A program made the position numbers and the translations under genes. The notes under the pieces were generated by a model. That model was not told the DNA's origin. It saw only the letters and a list, made by a program, of their open reading frames with translations, and did no database searches. This document shows positions 26,821-35,142 of a stretch of DNA of 64,000 nucleotides, piece after piece. Origin of the DNA: Parabacteroides sp. PF5-9 (GTDB taxonomy: Bacteria > Bacteroidota > Bacteroidia > Bacteroidales > Tannerellaceae). The stretch spans positions 62,001-126,000 of the forward strand of contig NZ_JARXWG010000006.1 of NCBI RefSeq assembly GCF_029893105.1. The letters run 5' to 3'. How positions within the stretch are numbered: position 1 is the stretch's first letter; each line of letters opens with the position of its first letter.

Positions 26821-27197
26821 TTATCGCAGTTGATTTTGACGGAACGCTCCATACCGGCCAGTGGCCGAGTATAGGCATACCCAAGCCGTATGCCGTGGAT
26901 GCAATGAACAGGCTAAAGAAAGACGGACATTATTTAATTATTTGGACGTGCCGGACTGGTGACAATCTAACGGAGGCTATTAACTGGCTACTTGCCAATA
27001 ATATTCCCTTTGATAGAGTAAACGACCATAACCCGGAGGAAATAAGGCTTTACGGCACAAACGCCCGTAAAGTACATGCTCACCTTTATATCGACGATAA
27101 GCAGCTCGGCGGCCTTCCGCTCTGGGATGAAATCTACGATATTATAAAACAGGTGGACGACGAATATAAAGCGTTACACCATGAAAAAAAACAATGA
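26817..27197 (+). CDS. HAD-like phosphatase/hydrolase
   Basis: 126 residues from the ATG at 26817, which overlaps the previous stop (ATGA). An in-frame upstream start at 26757 lies inside the previous gene and is not needed. Motif I is AVDFDGTL (DxDGT), with motif II-like IIWTCRTGD and a later acidic IDDKQLGG, typical of short HAD proteins without a cap. Such phage HAD proteins may act on nucleotides or DNA ends. Substrate unknown. Confidence 0.75.
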   Translation: MIIAVDFDGTLHTGQWPSIGIPKPYAVDAMNRLKKDGHYLIIWTCRTGDNLTEAINWLLANNIPFDRVNDHNPEEIRLYGTNARKVHAHLYIDDKQLGGLPLWDEIYDIIKQVDDEYKALHHEKKQ

Positions 27198-27375
27198 GCA
27201 CCATTGTATCCTCTACCGGTTGAGAAAGCAGGGTTTAAGGATTGATACAACGCAGAAAATAATTTATTACGAGTATGCCAATCCGGAGCAAGAAAAGAAA
27301 ATGAAAAGTAGGAGCGTAAAGCGCTTATGTAATGAGTTTGGATTTGCAAGACAATCAGAAATACCAACATTATGA
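27181..27375 (+). CDS. small basic early phage protein, unknown
   Basis: 64 residues, rich in Arg and Lys, overlapping the HAD-like gene by 17 bases and the next gene by four (ATGA). Contains KSRSVKRLCNEFGFARQSE, which could be a DNA-contacting helix. No family recognised; called because of tight operon packing. Confidence 0.55.
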   Translation: MKKNNEHHCILYRLRKQGLRIDTTQKIIYYEYANPEQEKKMKSRSVKRLCNEFGFARQSEIPTL

Positions 27376-27707
27376 GCAATATAACATTTGAATATGCTAT
27401 CAATTTCGAGGAGAACGAGAGTAGGTTTGACGCGGTAAAGGCTTCATTAGGTGAAAGCGTTTTATTCTTTTCTCAAAATACACCCTTACAGTTCTTTTGT
27501 TGCGATTTAATGTGTGAATTAATGGACTTACACACGGCTATTTTAAAAGGTGAAAGGGGCGACTATGTTTACAATTCCGCATTGAGCAAAATAGAGGAAT
27601 TTAAAGCCGTTAAGGCGGAATATTTAAAGAGTGACGTCGTGGAGAAAATGCAGTCACTCTCGAAAGAAATAACCCGTAAAAAAATCGGAGAAAATGGAAG
27701 AAAATAA
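27372..27707 (+). CDS. early phage protein, unknown
   Basis: 111 residues, mostly helical, acidic in the middle. No recognised motif. It overlaps its upstream neighbour by four bases and its downstream neighbour by 14 bases, so it belongs to the same translationally coupled early operon. Confidence 0.6.
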   Translation: MSNITFEYAINFEENESRFDAVKASLGESVLFFSQNTPLQFFCCDLMCELMDLHTAILKGERGDYVYNSALSKIEEFKAVKAEYLKSDVVEKMQSLSKEITRKKIGENGRK

Positions 27708-28146
27708 AGATTTGGTAACACTCACAAAAGAGGAAGCCTGCAAAAGTAGTAATTCGATGCTTACGAACCTCTATTATACCACAAAGCCGGAAAGTTTAGA
27801 TATGCCCCTATTGGACTTTGTTTTAACAAATGCTTTCGGAAATGGCGCCTTTTGGTATAAGGAGCAAAACAAAACCCAGTTAAAAGAGATTGAGGCCAAA
27901 GGCTTAAACGCCGGTATATGGCTCGCTATAACTGAAATTGCGTTTAATCGCGGCTACAATGGACTAATAGAGGACATAATTAAGGCCGTCGGCTTCACTT
28001 ACGACGAATGTCTGGAGCTTATGGAGTCCTCCGGGTGTAATAATGAGATTTTACAGCCTATTGTAAACTCTATTTTCAATGTCGAGGAGGAAGTCCTTTC
28101 GTGTGACTTTCCAGAGGACGTAGAAATTTATCTAACAACCCCCTAA
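27694..28146 (+). CDS. early phage protein, unknown
   Basis: 150 residues, acidic and helical (pattern EAKGLNAGIWLAITEIAFNR). No catalytic motif seen. Lies in the early operon, overlapping the previous gene by 14 bases. Confidence 0.6.
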   Translation: MEENKDLVTLTKEEACKSSNSMLTNLYYTTKPESLDMPLLDFVLTNAFGNGAFWYKEQNKTQLKEIEAKGLNAGIWLAITEIAFNRGYNGLIEDIIKAVGFTYDECLELMESSGCNNEILQPIVNSIFNVEEEVLSCDFPEDVEIYLTTP

Positions 28147-28157
28147 TAACTAACATT

Positions 28158-28670
28158 ATGGCTAAAGTTAAAAATTTTGCCCGCTTTTATGTCCTGTTTT
28201 CTAAAATGCAGGGTAACGACGACGACATGAAAAAAGGACTTGTTATGGATTTTACCGGCGGGCGTACCGATTCACTCCGGCAAATGACACAAGAGGAGTA
28301 TAATCTTATGTGTAATTCTCTGGAGGCTCAACAAATCGTTAAAAAAACGACTGTTTCTAATGGCGATATAAAACGGTTACGATCGTCTGTTTTGCACCGT
28401 CTCCAAACTCTGGGGGTTAATACTGCCGACTGGAAAGCAGTCGATAAGTTTTGCCTAAACAAGCGCATTGCCGGAAAGAAGTTTTACAACCTGACAGCCG
28501 CGGAACTAAACGCGTTAATCCCAAAGCTGGAGGCTATCGCCCGCAAACCGTCCAAAACAGACGAGCGACTTGTGTCCATTATTCGGGAACCGTCGCCGGC
28601 TCTGGTGTACTACATTGATGAACATTTGCAAAAGTATGTGCGCAATATACCTTCTCCCTCATTGAATTGA
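28158..28670 (+). CDS. GemA-like early regulator candidate
   Basis: 170 residues. Two blocks recall the Mu GemA/gp16 family: a first part with LRQMTQEEYNLMC and a second part with LRSSVLHRLQTLGV, then WKAVDKFCLNKRIAGKKFYN and LTAAELNALIPKLEAI. GemA in Mu modulates host gyrase and gene expression. The similarity is by pattern and position only, and a general DNA-binding role is equally possible. Confidence 0.45.
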   Translation: MAKVKNFARFYVLFSKMQGNDDDMKKGLVMDFTGGRTDSLRQMTQEEYNLMCNSLEAQQIVKKTTVSNGDIKRLRSSVLHRLQTLGVNTADWKAVDKFCLNKRIAGKKFYNLTAAELNALIPKLEAIARKPSKTDERLVSIIREPSPALVYYIDEHLQKYVRNIPSPSLN

Positions 28671-28691
28671 TTAATAGTAAAACGTTGTCTT

Positions 28692-29585
28692 ATGAAAGAA
28701 AATAAACTTATATCAAATACTCATTTTCCCAAATGGTTACTGGACTTCTACCTACAAACTATAAACGAGTTCGGGTTTGTAAATAAGTCCGAGGTTATAC
28801 AATACCTTATCGAATGTTTATGGAATAAGCAAAACGGCGTGTCCAACAGTCAACCGGTTGAGAATATACTATCTTATGTAAAGAGAAAACGATGTACATT
28901 TTTTTCTCATGCCGAGCGTAGCTGGTTAGTTATACTACTTACCCCAGAAGCATTTAAAAAAATCGACCAAATTAGGGGCTTTCCAAGTCGCGCAAGTAAG
29001 ATACAGGCTTTAATTGAGGCTTTCCTTTCCTGTAAAATATCGGATAAACGATTATTGCAAAAAGAAATACACCTAAAACGCCGTTGCCTACCTTTCACAC
29101 GGCGGAGGCTTGATACGTATGTACAAGACGATGCCTACAAGCAATTAAAAAGAATGGCGGCAAGATTAGAAAAAGGAGTTAATGGGCTGATTCATTTTGT
29201 TATTGATATAGTGATAAAACAGGAAGATACGGAGTTTGAATTTTGCGATATGCCAAAAGAAGTAAAACAAACTCTTAAAGAGGTTTTACTACTCGAAGGG
29301 AGCACTCTTTCCCGGTTCAAACGACAGGAACAAATATGTATCTATGTCAACGACGAGAATGTTAGGCAGGCCATTTCCAATATAATTTTTAAGTATGAGA
29401 TACCGGGAGCAAATGAGTTTCTTAGGCGTATTATTATCTTTCTGTTAGACTCCTCCCGGCTCATTTTATCTGGGTCAGACGAATGTCCTGATAGTATTAC
29501 AAGCTCCTTATTGTCACAGTACGAGAGTGACCGGTATTTAAGCCTTTCAAACAAGGACTTTTATTATAGCAAATTTAACATCTAA
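28692..29585 (+). CDS. protein of four ribbon-helix-helix-like units
   Basis: 297 residues. Four segments (about 9-45, 77-113, 139-175, 214-253) each show a short strand followed by two amphipathic helices joined at a G/N/S turn: WLVILLTPEAFKKIDQIRGF, LDTYVQDDAYKQLKRMAARL and ICIYVNDENVRQAISNIIFK are the clearest starts. This is how ribbon-helix-helix DNA-binding units look. No known family recognised as a whole. It could be a DNA-binding protein that works as an internal pseudo-dimer pair. Part of the early operon. Confidence 0.5.
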   Translation: MKENKLISNTHFPKWLLDFYLQTINEFGFVNKSEVIQYLIECLWNKQNGVSNSQPVENILSYVKRKRCTFFSHAERSWLVILLTPEAFKKIDQIRGFPSRASKIQALIEAFLSCKISDKRLLQKEIHLKRRCLPFTRRRLDTYVQDDAYKQLKRMAARLEKGVNGLIHFVIDIVIKQEDTEFEFCDMPKEVKQTLKEVLLLEGSTLSRFKRQEQICIYVNDENVRQAISNIIFKYEIPGANEFLRRIIIFLLDSSRLILSGSDECPDSITSSLLSQYESDRYLSLSNKDFYYSKFNI

Positions 29586-29589
29586 GACA

Positions 29590-29733
29590 ATGGTAGAGAT
29601 TATTAAAGAGTTTGACGACTATGTGGTCTATATAGCAGGCACTTTTTTCTACTCAAATAGAGATATGCGCCTTTTACTGGAGTATATGGCAAGACATGCC
29701 ATAGATATTGAGGAAAGTATAAACAAAGAATAA
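29590..29733 (+). CDS. 47-residue early phage protein
   Basis: ATG at 29590 (MVEIIKEFDDYVVYIAG) to TAA at 29,731-29,733. It fills the gap between two operon genes exactly and has a codon pattern like its neighbours, with a helical C-terminus (LLLEYMARHAIDIEESI). Unknown function. Confidence 0.5.
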   Translation: MVEIIKEFDDYVVYIAGTFFYSNRDMRLLLEYMARHAIDIEESINKE

Positions 29734-29748
29734 TACAATCAATAAGTT

Positions 29749-29982
29749 ATGAAAGAAAAAATTGAACTTTTAAAAGTAATTAGAGAAAACATAGATACTG
29801 TAATCTATATTCTGGAGGGTAATTTTGGTATGTGCAATTTAGACGGAAACGGCACTATACGGGAACAGATCGGATGCTTCAACAAAGAGGGTGATAGCTA
29901 TACAGAGGTGTTTGAGTCAATTATAAACGAGCATGGAAAAGAGCAATGCCCCCACGCCGGAGCAGTGAATGTTAAACCTTAA
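29749..29982 (+). CDS. small early phage protein, unknown
   Basis: 77 residues, acidic. N-terminal helix KIELLKVIRENIDTVIYIL, then a Gly/Cys-containing segment with two cysteines. No family recognised. In the early operon. Confidence 0.5.
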   Translation: MKEKIELLKVIRENIDTVIYILEGNFGMCNLDGNGTIREQIGCFNKEGDSYTEVFESIINEHGKEQCPHAGAVNVKP

Positions 29983-29995
29983 ATGTACCCTAAAT

Positions 29996-30229
29996 ATGAA
30001 CGTAAAATATATTTATCGCAATATGTACCCCGGCGACAATAAGGAGCGGGAAAAGGCAAAGGAAGTAACCGTAGAGGACGCATATTCCACCACTACGGCT
30101 CAAATCGAAACAAGCGCCGTACTGGACACTCCGGGCGGTTACTACCTCTATAAAATTTTATTCCCCGGTATTACTTTCCAGTACACCAGACAGGGTAAAC
30201 GGACAGTAAGCCGGGATATTGACGTATAA
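29996..30229 (+). CDS. small early phage protein, unknown
   Basis: 77 residues from the ATG at 29996 (MNVKYIYRNM). An in-frame ATG at 29969 overlaps the previous gene and is less likely. Beta-rich C-terminus (GGYYLYKILFPGITFQYTRQ). Unknown. Confidence 0.5.
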   Translation: MNVKYIYRNMYPGDNKEREKAKEVTVEDAYSTTTAQIETSAVLDTPGGYYLYKILFPGITFQYTRQGKRTVSRDIDV

Positions 30230-30250
30230 CTCACTTAATTTCATATAAAT

Positions 30251-30901
30251 ATGGATAATTTGAATATTAAAAACTTGTCTCCAGAACAAAAAGCAGCGTT
30301 ACTGGCAGACTTACAGGCGGAGCAAAACAGCGCCGCCAAAGAAAAACGGGACGCCTACGAGGCAATCCGTAAGGATGTGGTCGGCCGCATTATGGCCGGC
30401 GTGGAAAAACAGGCCGCAGAGGTTAAACTACTCTTTGATTTTGTGAAGGACGAAACGAGTGCGTTTTATGACGTAATGTGTGAATACGGCCAGCTCCGGC
30501 ATGAGGGGCAAATGAATTACACCATTACGGACGGTGACAGGCGCATAGAGGTCAAGACCAACAAAATTAAAAAATTCGACGAACGCGCCGGTGTAGCAGC
30601 TAAACGGTTAGTGGAGTTTTTGAAAGAATGGGTTAAGAACTCTCTCAAAGGAACCGACGACCCCATGTATCAGCTTGCTATGTCTCTCCTTTCCCGTAAC
30701 CGTTACGGGGAACTGGATTATAAATCTATAAGTAAGTTGTATGAGCTTGAAAGTAAATTTTCCGCCCCGGAATATAGCGAGATCATGCAGCTATTTAAAG
30801 AGTCTAACCGGGTGGACTCTACTATCACAAATTTTTATTTCTCAAAAAAGGACGAGCTCGGCGTCTGGAGAAAAATCGAAATCAGTTTTAATAGACTTTA
30901 A
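30251..30901 (+). CDS. DUF3164 family phage protein
   Basis: 216 residues. The DUF3164 family is found in Mu-type transposable phages. Here a coiled N-terminal third is followed by the conserved region with GELDYKSISKLYELESKF and the C-terminal DSTITNFYFSKKDELGVWRK. The molecular role of the family is not established. Its presence supports the transposable-phage assignment. Confidence 0.8.
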   Translation: MDNLNIKNLSPEQKAALLADLQAEQNSAAKEKRDAYEAIRKDVVGRIMAGVEKQAAEVKLLFDFVKDETSAFYDVMCEYGQLRHEGQMNYTITDGDRRIEVKTNKIKKFDERAGVAAKRLVEFLKEWVKNSLKGTDDPMYQLAMSLLSRNRYGELDYKSISKLYELESKFSAPEYSEIMQLFKESNRVDSTITNFYFSKKDELGVWRKIEISFNRL

Positions 30902-30913
30902 TAAATTAAGAGT

Positions 30914-31231
30914 ATGGAAAAGTATTATGAAATCAAAGTAACAGCGCAGGCGCCAGAAGGTTATAGGCCGCGCAGAATGTCGATAAAAGGTATCGGCGCA
31001 ACGGATAAAAAGAACGGTAAGGAACTGTTAGAACAGAAGGCGAAAGAGCTTTACGCCGCCGCCTTAAAAGAGGCTAACCCGGACGTGGAGTTTAAGTTTT
31101 CGGTAGGCTCTACGGACTTAAACGCCAAATTTACCATTACCGAGTATAAGGCGAAAAGCAAAAGCAGCGACAAGGTGGAAGAAGCGTCCACGGGTGTTGA
31201 AGGAGTGGAAGGCGTGACAAAAGAAGATTAA
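30914..31231 (+). CDS. early phage protein, unknown
   Basis: 105 residues, alternating Lys/Glu with a Ser/Glu/Val-rich tail (KSKSSDKVEEASTGVEGVEG). The N-terminal part looks like a small alpha/beta domain. Follows DUF3164 by 12 bases. Confidence 0.55.
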   Translation: MEKYYEIKVTAQAPEGYRPRRMSIKGIGATDKKNGKELLEQKAKELYAAALKEANPDVEFKFSVGSTDLNAKFTITEYKAKSKSSDKVEEASTGVEGVEGVTKED

Positions 31232-31238
31232 TTGCCCT

Positions 31239-31511
31239 ATGTTAGACTACGTTTCGTCATATTCAATAACATTAAACAAAATCGTCCGGGTTATTGACTC
31301 CTGTAAAACTCTGGAACAATTAGAAAACGCCTATAACTGGGCGGATAAGGTTGTAAAGAACTTTTTTGCTAAAGTTATCAGTTGTTGCAAATCCGACGTT
31401 AATGGGATTGAAAAGTTAAGGGAGCAAACCCTTACGATAATAAACGAGCGTTACGGAATAAAAAATAAAGTGTTAAACGGTCGATTGGCCGGCGATTATC
31501 TTCAATCATAG
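31239..31511 (+). CDS. last gene of the early operon, unknown
   Basis: 90 residues, helical (LEQLENAYNWADKVVKNFF, EKLREQTLTIINERYGIKN). Directly followed by the terminator at 31,538-31,570. No family recognised. Confidence 0.55.
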   Translation: MLDYVSSYSITLNKIVRVIDSCKTLEQLENAYNWADKVVKNFFAKVISCCKSDVNGIEKLREQTLTIINERYGIKNKVLNGRLAGDYLQS

Positions 31512-31537
31512 CAAAAAGCCTTAACGCTGTTAATAAA

Positions 31538-31570
31538 ACCCTGTAAAATTGAACCTTACAGGGTTTTTTA
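31538..31570 (+). terminator. terminator of the early operon
   Basis: ACCCTGTAA (31,538-31,546) and TTACAGGGT (31,556-31,564) form a perfect 9-base stem with a 9-base loop, then five more T. It separates the early operon from the promoter at 31.6 kb. Confidence 0.93.
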
Positions 31571-31580
31571 TGTTTAAATA

Positions 31581-31612
31581 ATTGGCCGGGTTTATTGAAT
31601 ATAATAAATTTG
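31581..31612 (+). promoter_or_regulatory. middle/late promoter before the 96-residue gene
   Basis: ATTG (31,581-31,584), 20 bases, then TAAATTTG (31,605-31,612), an exact -7 match, 19 bases before the ATG at 31632. The same ATTG-N19 spacing occurs at the repressor promoter. Confidence 0.65.
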
Positions 31613-31631
31613 CCTTAAATGTTATTTATTA

Positions 31632-31922
31632 ATGGGCAAAGGCAGAAGCAAGGATTTAATAGTAAAACGTAACATGGCGCTACTACGTAGGTATCATTAT
31701 TGGACGGAAATACAACGTTTGCGGTTTGATGATGCTTTAAAAGTCCTTTCAGAACAGGAGTTTTTTATCTCCGAGGAGCGTATAATGGCCATTATACGGG
31801 AAAACTATAAAAACATTCCCGATTTATTAGTAACCCCCGTCCCGAAGGTAAGAAAGCCCAAAATTACCGCCGCCCAGCTCCAGCTCTTTATGGATGCCCC
31901 GGAACCGCCGACACGTCCATAA
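31632..31922 (+). CDS. 96-residue phage protein, candidate late-gene regulator
   Basis: The gene is alone between the early terminator and the leftward head genes and has its own promoter, the place where Mu-type phages keep middle/late activators (Mor, C). The sequence is basic and helical, with RRYHYWTEIQRLRFDDALKV and SEERIMAIIRENYKN, which may be an HTH-like region. No Mor/C similarity is evident. Its 3' end overlaps the convergent gp37-like gene by 35 bases. Regulator role is inference from position. Confidence 0.5.
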   Translation: MGKGRSKDLIVKRNMALLRRYHYWTEIQRLRFDDALKVLSEQEFFISEERIMAIIRENYKNIPDLLVTPVPKVRKPKITAAQLQLFMDAPEPPTRP

Positions 31923-32346
31923 TTTCAAAGCTAAAAATAGTCTCATACACTTTAACCCCTCCCGGTAGCGAATACTGTACACTGTTTGTCCGTTTCAGTC
32001 GTCCCATATCCCGGTCTTTCCTGTAACCCTGTAACGTTTTATAGAGCCTGTTATCCAGTTGCAGACGCTCGCGTATTTTCTCCTCTGTCCCGGAACCGTA
32101 GTGCGTGTCGTGGTAGCAATCAAAAGCGAGCCGGACGGTAATCGTTGCCACTCCTTGTTGCGCGTGTGGTGTGGTGTTGTTCCATTTTACACTTATGTCG
32201 CCCAGGAGCGCACACGGAAATGTAACGGGGTACATATCCTCGCCGTTTAAAAGCGCCTGTAATTGTCCGTAGTCCTCGTCTATCTTCGACAGTTCCGGGA
32301 GGCTTTCGGCTAACCTCTTTTGTAGGATGATAAATAATTCTTCCAT
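31888..32346 (-). CDS. gp37-like head-tail/tail completion protein
   Basis: 152 residues. Last gene of the leftward head operon. The fold pattern (N-terminal helix with LAESLPELSKIDEDYGQL, then YPVTFPCALLGDISVKWN, VRLAFDCYHDTHYG, ETIFSFEIMDVS) resembles phage tail-terminator/completion proteins. It follows the gpG-like gene by five bases and overlaps the convergent 96-residue gene by 35 bases. Confidence 0.55.
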   Translation of the reverse strand: MEELFIILQKRLAESLPELSKIDEDYGQLQALLNGEDMYPVTFPCALLGDISVKWNNTTPHAQQGVATITVRLAFDCYHDTHYGSGTEEKIRERLQLDNRLYKTLQGYRKDRDMGRLKRTNSVQYSLPGGVKVYETIFSFEIMDVSAVPGHP

Positions 32347-32351
32347 TATCT

Positions 32352-32969
32352 TTATGAATTTAAAATTTTACGTAGTTCTGTCTCGTGTTTACTTATGATC
32401 TTTTCGTTTAGCTCCTCACTTTCCCCGATGAAGGGGCGCAGGGGCATTTTTATTGATAGCTTTTTCTTTTTCGTTAGGGCAAAGTTTTTCCAGAATTGCG
32501 CCGCATCGTTGTTGTTTGTCTGGTTGCTGTTTTTGCCCTTTTTCCGGCCGCCTGTGCCCTTTTTGCCTCCGCCGCTTGCCTCGTAATACTTCGCCCATGC
32601 AAAACGTCTCATTCGCGGCGTAACGGTCGGGTGTACTGTCTCGCCGTGGTTGTGAGCCGACGCATAGGGCACGTTATTAAAAACAACCGTCCTATATGGG
32701 GACGTGGAATAGTTTGTGGAGCTAAACAGGTGGTTCCGCCCACTTAATAGTGTCCCATAGTTGGCGGCGGCAGACGTCGCCCCGGAGTTTAACCGTTTAG
32801 CCGGTAGCCATTCGTTTAAACCCCGGTTTACAAACCCCGATTTTCTAAAATTGTCCTGATAATGGTCTTTTGCGAGCCTTCCGGTAAATACGGGCATTTT
32901 GCGAGCCAGTAAGTCGTCAATCTGTCCGCTTTTAGCTTTTAGCAGTTCCGCAAACTCTTTTATGTCCAT
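32352..32969 (-). CDS. phage virion morphogenesis protein (Mu gpG-like)
   Basis: 205 residues. N-terminal DIKEFAELLKAKSGQIDDLL, middle YRTVVFNNVPYASAHNHG and C-terminal MPLRPFIGESEELNEKI are typical of the gpG/tail-completion family (metal-loop like HNHGE, then RPFIG). A Gly/Lys/Asn-rich insertion (GGGKKGTGGRKKGK) is unusual. It probably joins head and tail. Lies between the portal-MuF and gp37-like genes. Confidence 0.75.
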   Translation of the reverse strand: MDIKEFAELLKAKSGQIDDLLARKMPVFTGRLAKDHYQDNFRKSGFVNRGLNEWLPAKRLNSGATSAAANYGTLLSGRNHLFSSTNYSTSPYRTVVFNNVPYASAHNHGETVHPTVTPRMRRFAWAKYYEASGGGKKGTGGRKKGKNSNQTNNNDAAQFWKNFALTKKKKLSIKMPLRPFIGESEELNEKIISKHETELRKILNS

Positions 32970-32977
32970 TAGGCCGG

Positions 32978-35140
32978 TTATTTAGAAAGTGTTTGTAACA
33001 AATCGGCCACGGCCTTTTCGGCTCCCTTATAGGCGTCCGTAAAGTACGGGTGGTCGTCGCTGAATAACTGCCCGGTTTCTTCCGGGTGGCCTCCGAGTCC
33101 CGGCGCCGGTATCTCTATTTTTGTCGATAACCCGCTGTTATCTGTAACGGGCTCGTCGGTAGCTGTTAGGCCGCATTTGCAGCCGTAACGGTCGCCCGGC
33201 CGGTGCTCGTTAAAAAACACGTCGCCAATCGCCCATATACGGTTCCAGAATATCATGTGGTCAAGTCCCGGCGTTAAACTCGTCGAGGGGTTCCATTTCA
33301 AGTTGGGCAATATGTCTTTTTCCCGTAGGAATTGTTTCCAGTCGAGGGCTTGGTGCATACGGGTAATGGCCGTGTTGTGCTCCGTCTTTAGCCATGCCTC
33401 GACGTGGTGGTCGACGAGGTCTGCCGTGTCGCGTTTCCACTGTTCAAAGGATTTTAAAAAGCCTTTGGCGTCCACCAGCTCGGCGGCTATCTCGTTTTGC
33501 ATCCGGTGAACTTTGAACGCGGCAAACACGGCGTTGTTTTGCTTAACCTCATTGCAGAAGCTAAACTCCGGGGCGGTAGGCTTCGGACTTCCCGCGCCTA
33601 TGTCGGCGGCTACGTTTAAGGTGTCCCAGACGGCGTTAAACAAATTCGTTTCTATTTGCGTCATGGGGTTAAAGTCTTTTTCATAGATACGTATAAGCGC
33701 TTTTTTTACGGCCGTATCGTCGAATGAAAAACCGTTATCCGTGTCCTTTGCCGCCCCCCTGTAAAGGGCGTTCATTTTGCCCCGGAAGTTTGCCGGGTTG
33801 GGTTTGCGGACAAATATACCTTTTACCCAGTTTTTTAAACTCCGTTCCTTCTTTTCGTCCACCACTTGTTCGGCTGTCTTGCCTTTCTTTTCTTCTTCGG
33901 GATCTTGTTTGGGTGGCTCCGGTTTTTCCTCCTTATTTTCCGGCTCCGGCTCTGGCTCCGTTTCTTTTTTCGTAACCTCGTCGTCGCCTTCCGGTTTGGG
34001 TATCCCGTAAGTCTCGTATAAGTAGTTTTGGGGTATCTTGAGCCCCATAGCCTGTAACTGTAAATCTATTTGAATACGGGCGGAAAGGTCTTTGTTTTGA
34101 GGTGTGGAGAAGGTAAACTCCCCGCCGTCGGTATTAAAGCCGAGATTTGTAAAGACCTCCGTAAGTTCATAATTAAGGATATTTAAAACGAGTTGTTTAG
34201 AAAGCCGTATAATCCTATCCTCTCCGGCTTGGTGTACGGTTCCGAGCGCTTGCGTACCTTTCTCCCCGACTTCAGTTGTTAAAGTGTTTCCGAGTTCCAG
34301 CTTTGAAAGCTCGTCGTTGCAAAACTGCATAAAGCCCCGGTATAGTTCTCCGGTGGCGCCTTTGCTGGTTGTGTCGTGTATATTTACGTTTGTGCCGGTG
34401 GGGTGAACGAAAACAGAGGAGCCGCCGGAGTTATATAAGTCCTCGGTTAATTTCTTGCGTATCTCCGTGTCCCATGCGTCGTATGTCCCTTCCTTTAGCG
34501 GGTGGCCGTATAGTTCCACGAACTGGGCAAAGTCGCTCATGGCATTCCGTTTGTATATAACATATAACGCCGCCTTTGAGAGTAGCCCCAAATCCCGCGC
34601 GTCGCCCAATAACACAAGGTCGGCAAACTCGTCGAAGCTCTCCCCGTTAGTGTCCGCCTGTTTGCTTAAAATAACACGCCGTACCGGGTCGTAGTGTTTG
34701 CGGGGTATCATGTCATATTGCAACCATTTATCCTCCCGCCGGAATTGTAAAAGCGTATTACCGAACTGTTCAATATCCAGTATGTCGCTTAACAGTTTTT
34801 GAAACCACGGTGAGCGGATTTGTTCTCCCATTATTTCGTCTACTATCCCGTCGCGTGTAAACTCAATTGGAGAATTTAAGACCGACGCTTTCCTTTTTTG
34901 GATAACAGCGTAGAGGTGCGGGTCGGTTAAAACTTCGTCTATAATGTCGAGGAGTTTAATCCGGTTTGGTTTATCGACGTTTTCAGCCAGTTTTAACGAC
35001 TGCATATAATCGCCTACGTCGATATTGCCCCGGACAGTTTGCGTAATAATAATAGGAGCCACGCCTGTCTGTGCCGGTTGCTTTGTCTGGTTGCCCTGAA
35101 TGGCTATTTTGTTGTATTTGCCTCTTTTTGTCTTTGCCAT
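32978..35140 (-). CDS. portal protein fused to MuF-like minor head protein
   Basis: 720 residues. Residues 1 to about 390 are a DUF935 (Mu gp29-like) portal: GNIDVGDYMQSLKLAENVDK near the N-terminus, the RRED..LQYDMIPRKHYDPV region and GEKGTQALGTVHQAG. A Pro/Glu/Lys linker follows (about 395-440). Residues about 440-720 are a MuF (gp30-like) domain, with KTEHNTAITRMHQALDW and the Cys/His motif GDRYGCKCGLTATDEP. In Mu these are two genes. The portal forms the DNA gate of the head; MuF proteins are injected or head-linked. Two bases after the gp36-like gene. Confidence 0.88.
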   Translation of the reverse strand: MAKTKRGKYNKIAIQGNQTKQPAQTGVAPIIITQTVRGNIDVGDYMQSLKLAENVDKPNRIKLLDIIDEVLTDPHLYAVIQKRKASVLNSPIEFTRDGIVDEIMGEQIRSPWFQKLLSDILDIEQFGNTLLQFRREDKWLQYDMIPRKHYDPVRRVILSKQADTNGESFDEFADLVLLGDARDLGLLSKAALYVIYKRNAMSDFAQFVELYGHPLKEGTYDAWDTEIRKKLTEDLYNSGGSSVFVHPTGTNVNIHDTTSKGATGELYRGFMQFCNDELSKLELGNTLTTEVGEKGTQALGTVHQAGEDRIIRLSKQLVLNILNYELTEVFTNLGFNTDGGEFTFSTPQNKDLSARIQIDLQLQAMGLKIPQNYLYETYGIPKPEGDDEVTKKETEPEPEPENKEEKPEPPKQDPEEEKKGKTAEQVVDEKKERSLKNWVKGIFVRKPNPANFRGKMNALYRGAAKDTDNGFSFDDTAVKKALIRIYEKDFNPMTQIETNLFNAVWDTLNVAADIGAGSPKPTAPEFSFCNEVKQNNAVFAAFKVHRMQNEIAAELVDAKGFLKSFEQWKRDTADLVDHHVEAWLKTEHNTAITRMHQALDWKQFLREKDILPNLKWNPSTSLTPGLDHMIFWNRIWAIGDVFFNEHRPGDRYGCKCGLTATDEPVTDNSGLSTKIEIPAPGLGGHPEETGQLFSDDHPYFTDAYKGAEKAVADLLQTLSK

Positions 35141-35142
35141 AA

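Noticed and set aside
33724-34010. Plus-strand frames inside the portal-MuF gene
   Set aside because: Antisense of the Pro/Glu/Lys linker; low complexity, no start context, and the minus-strand gene is certain.
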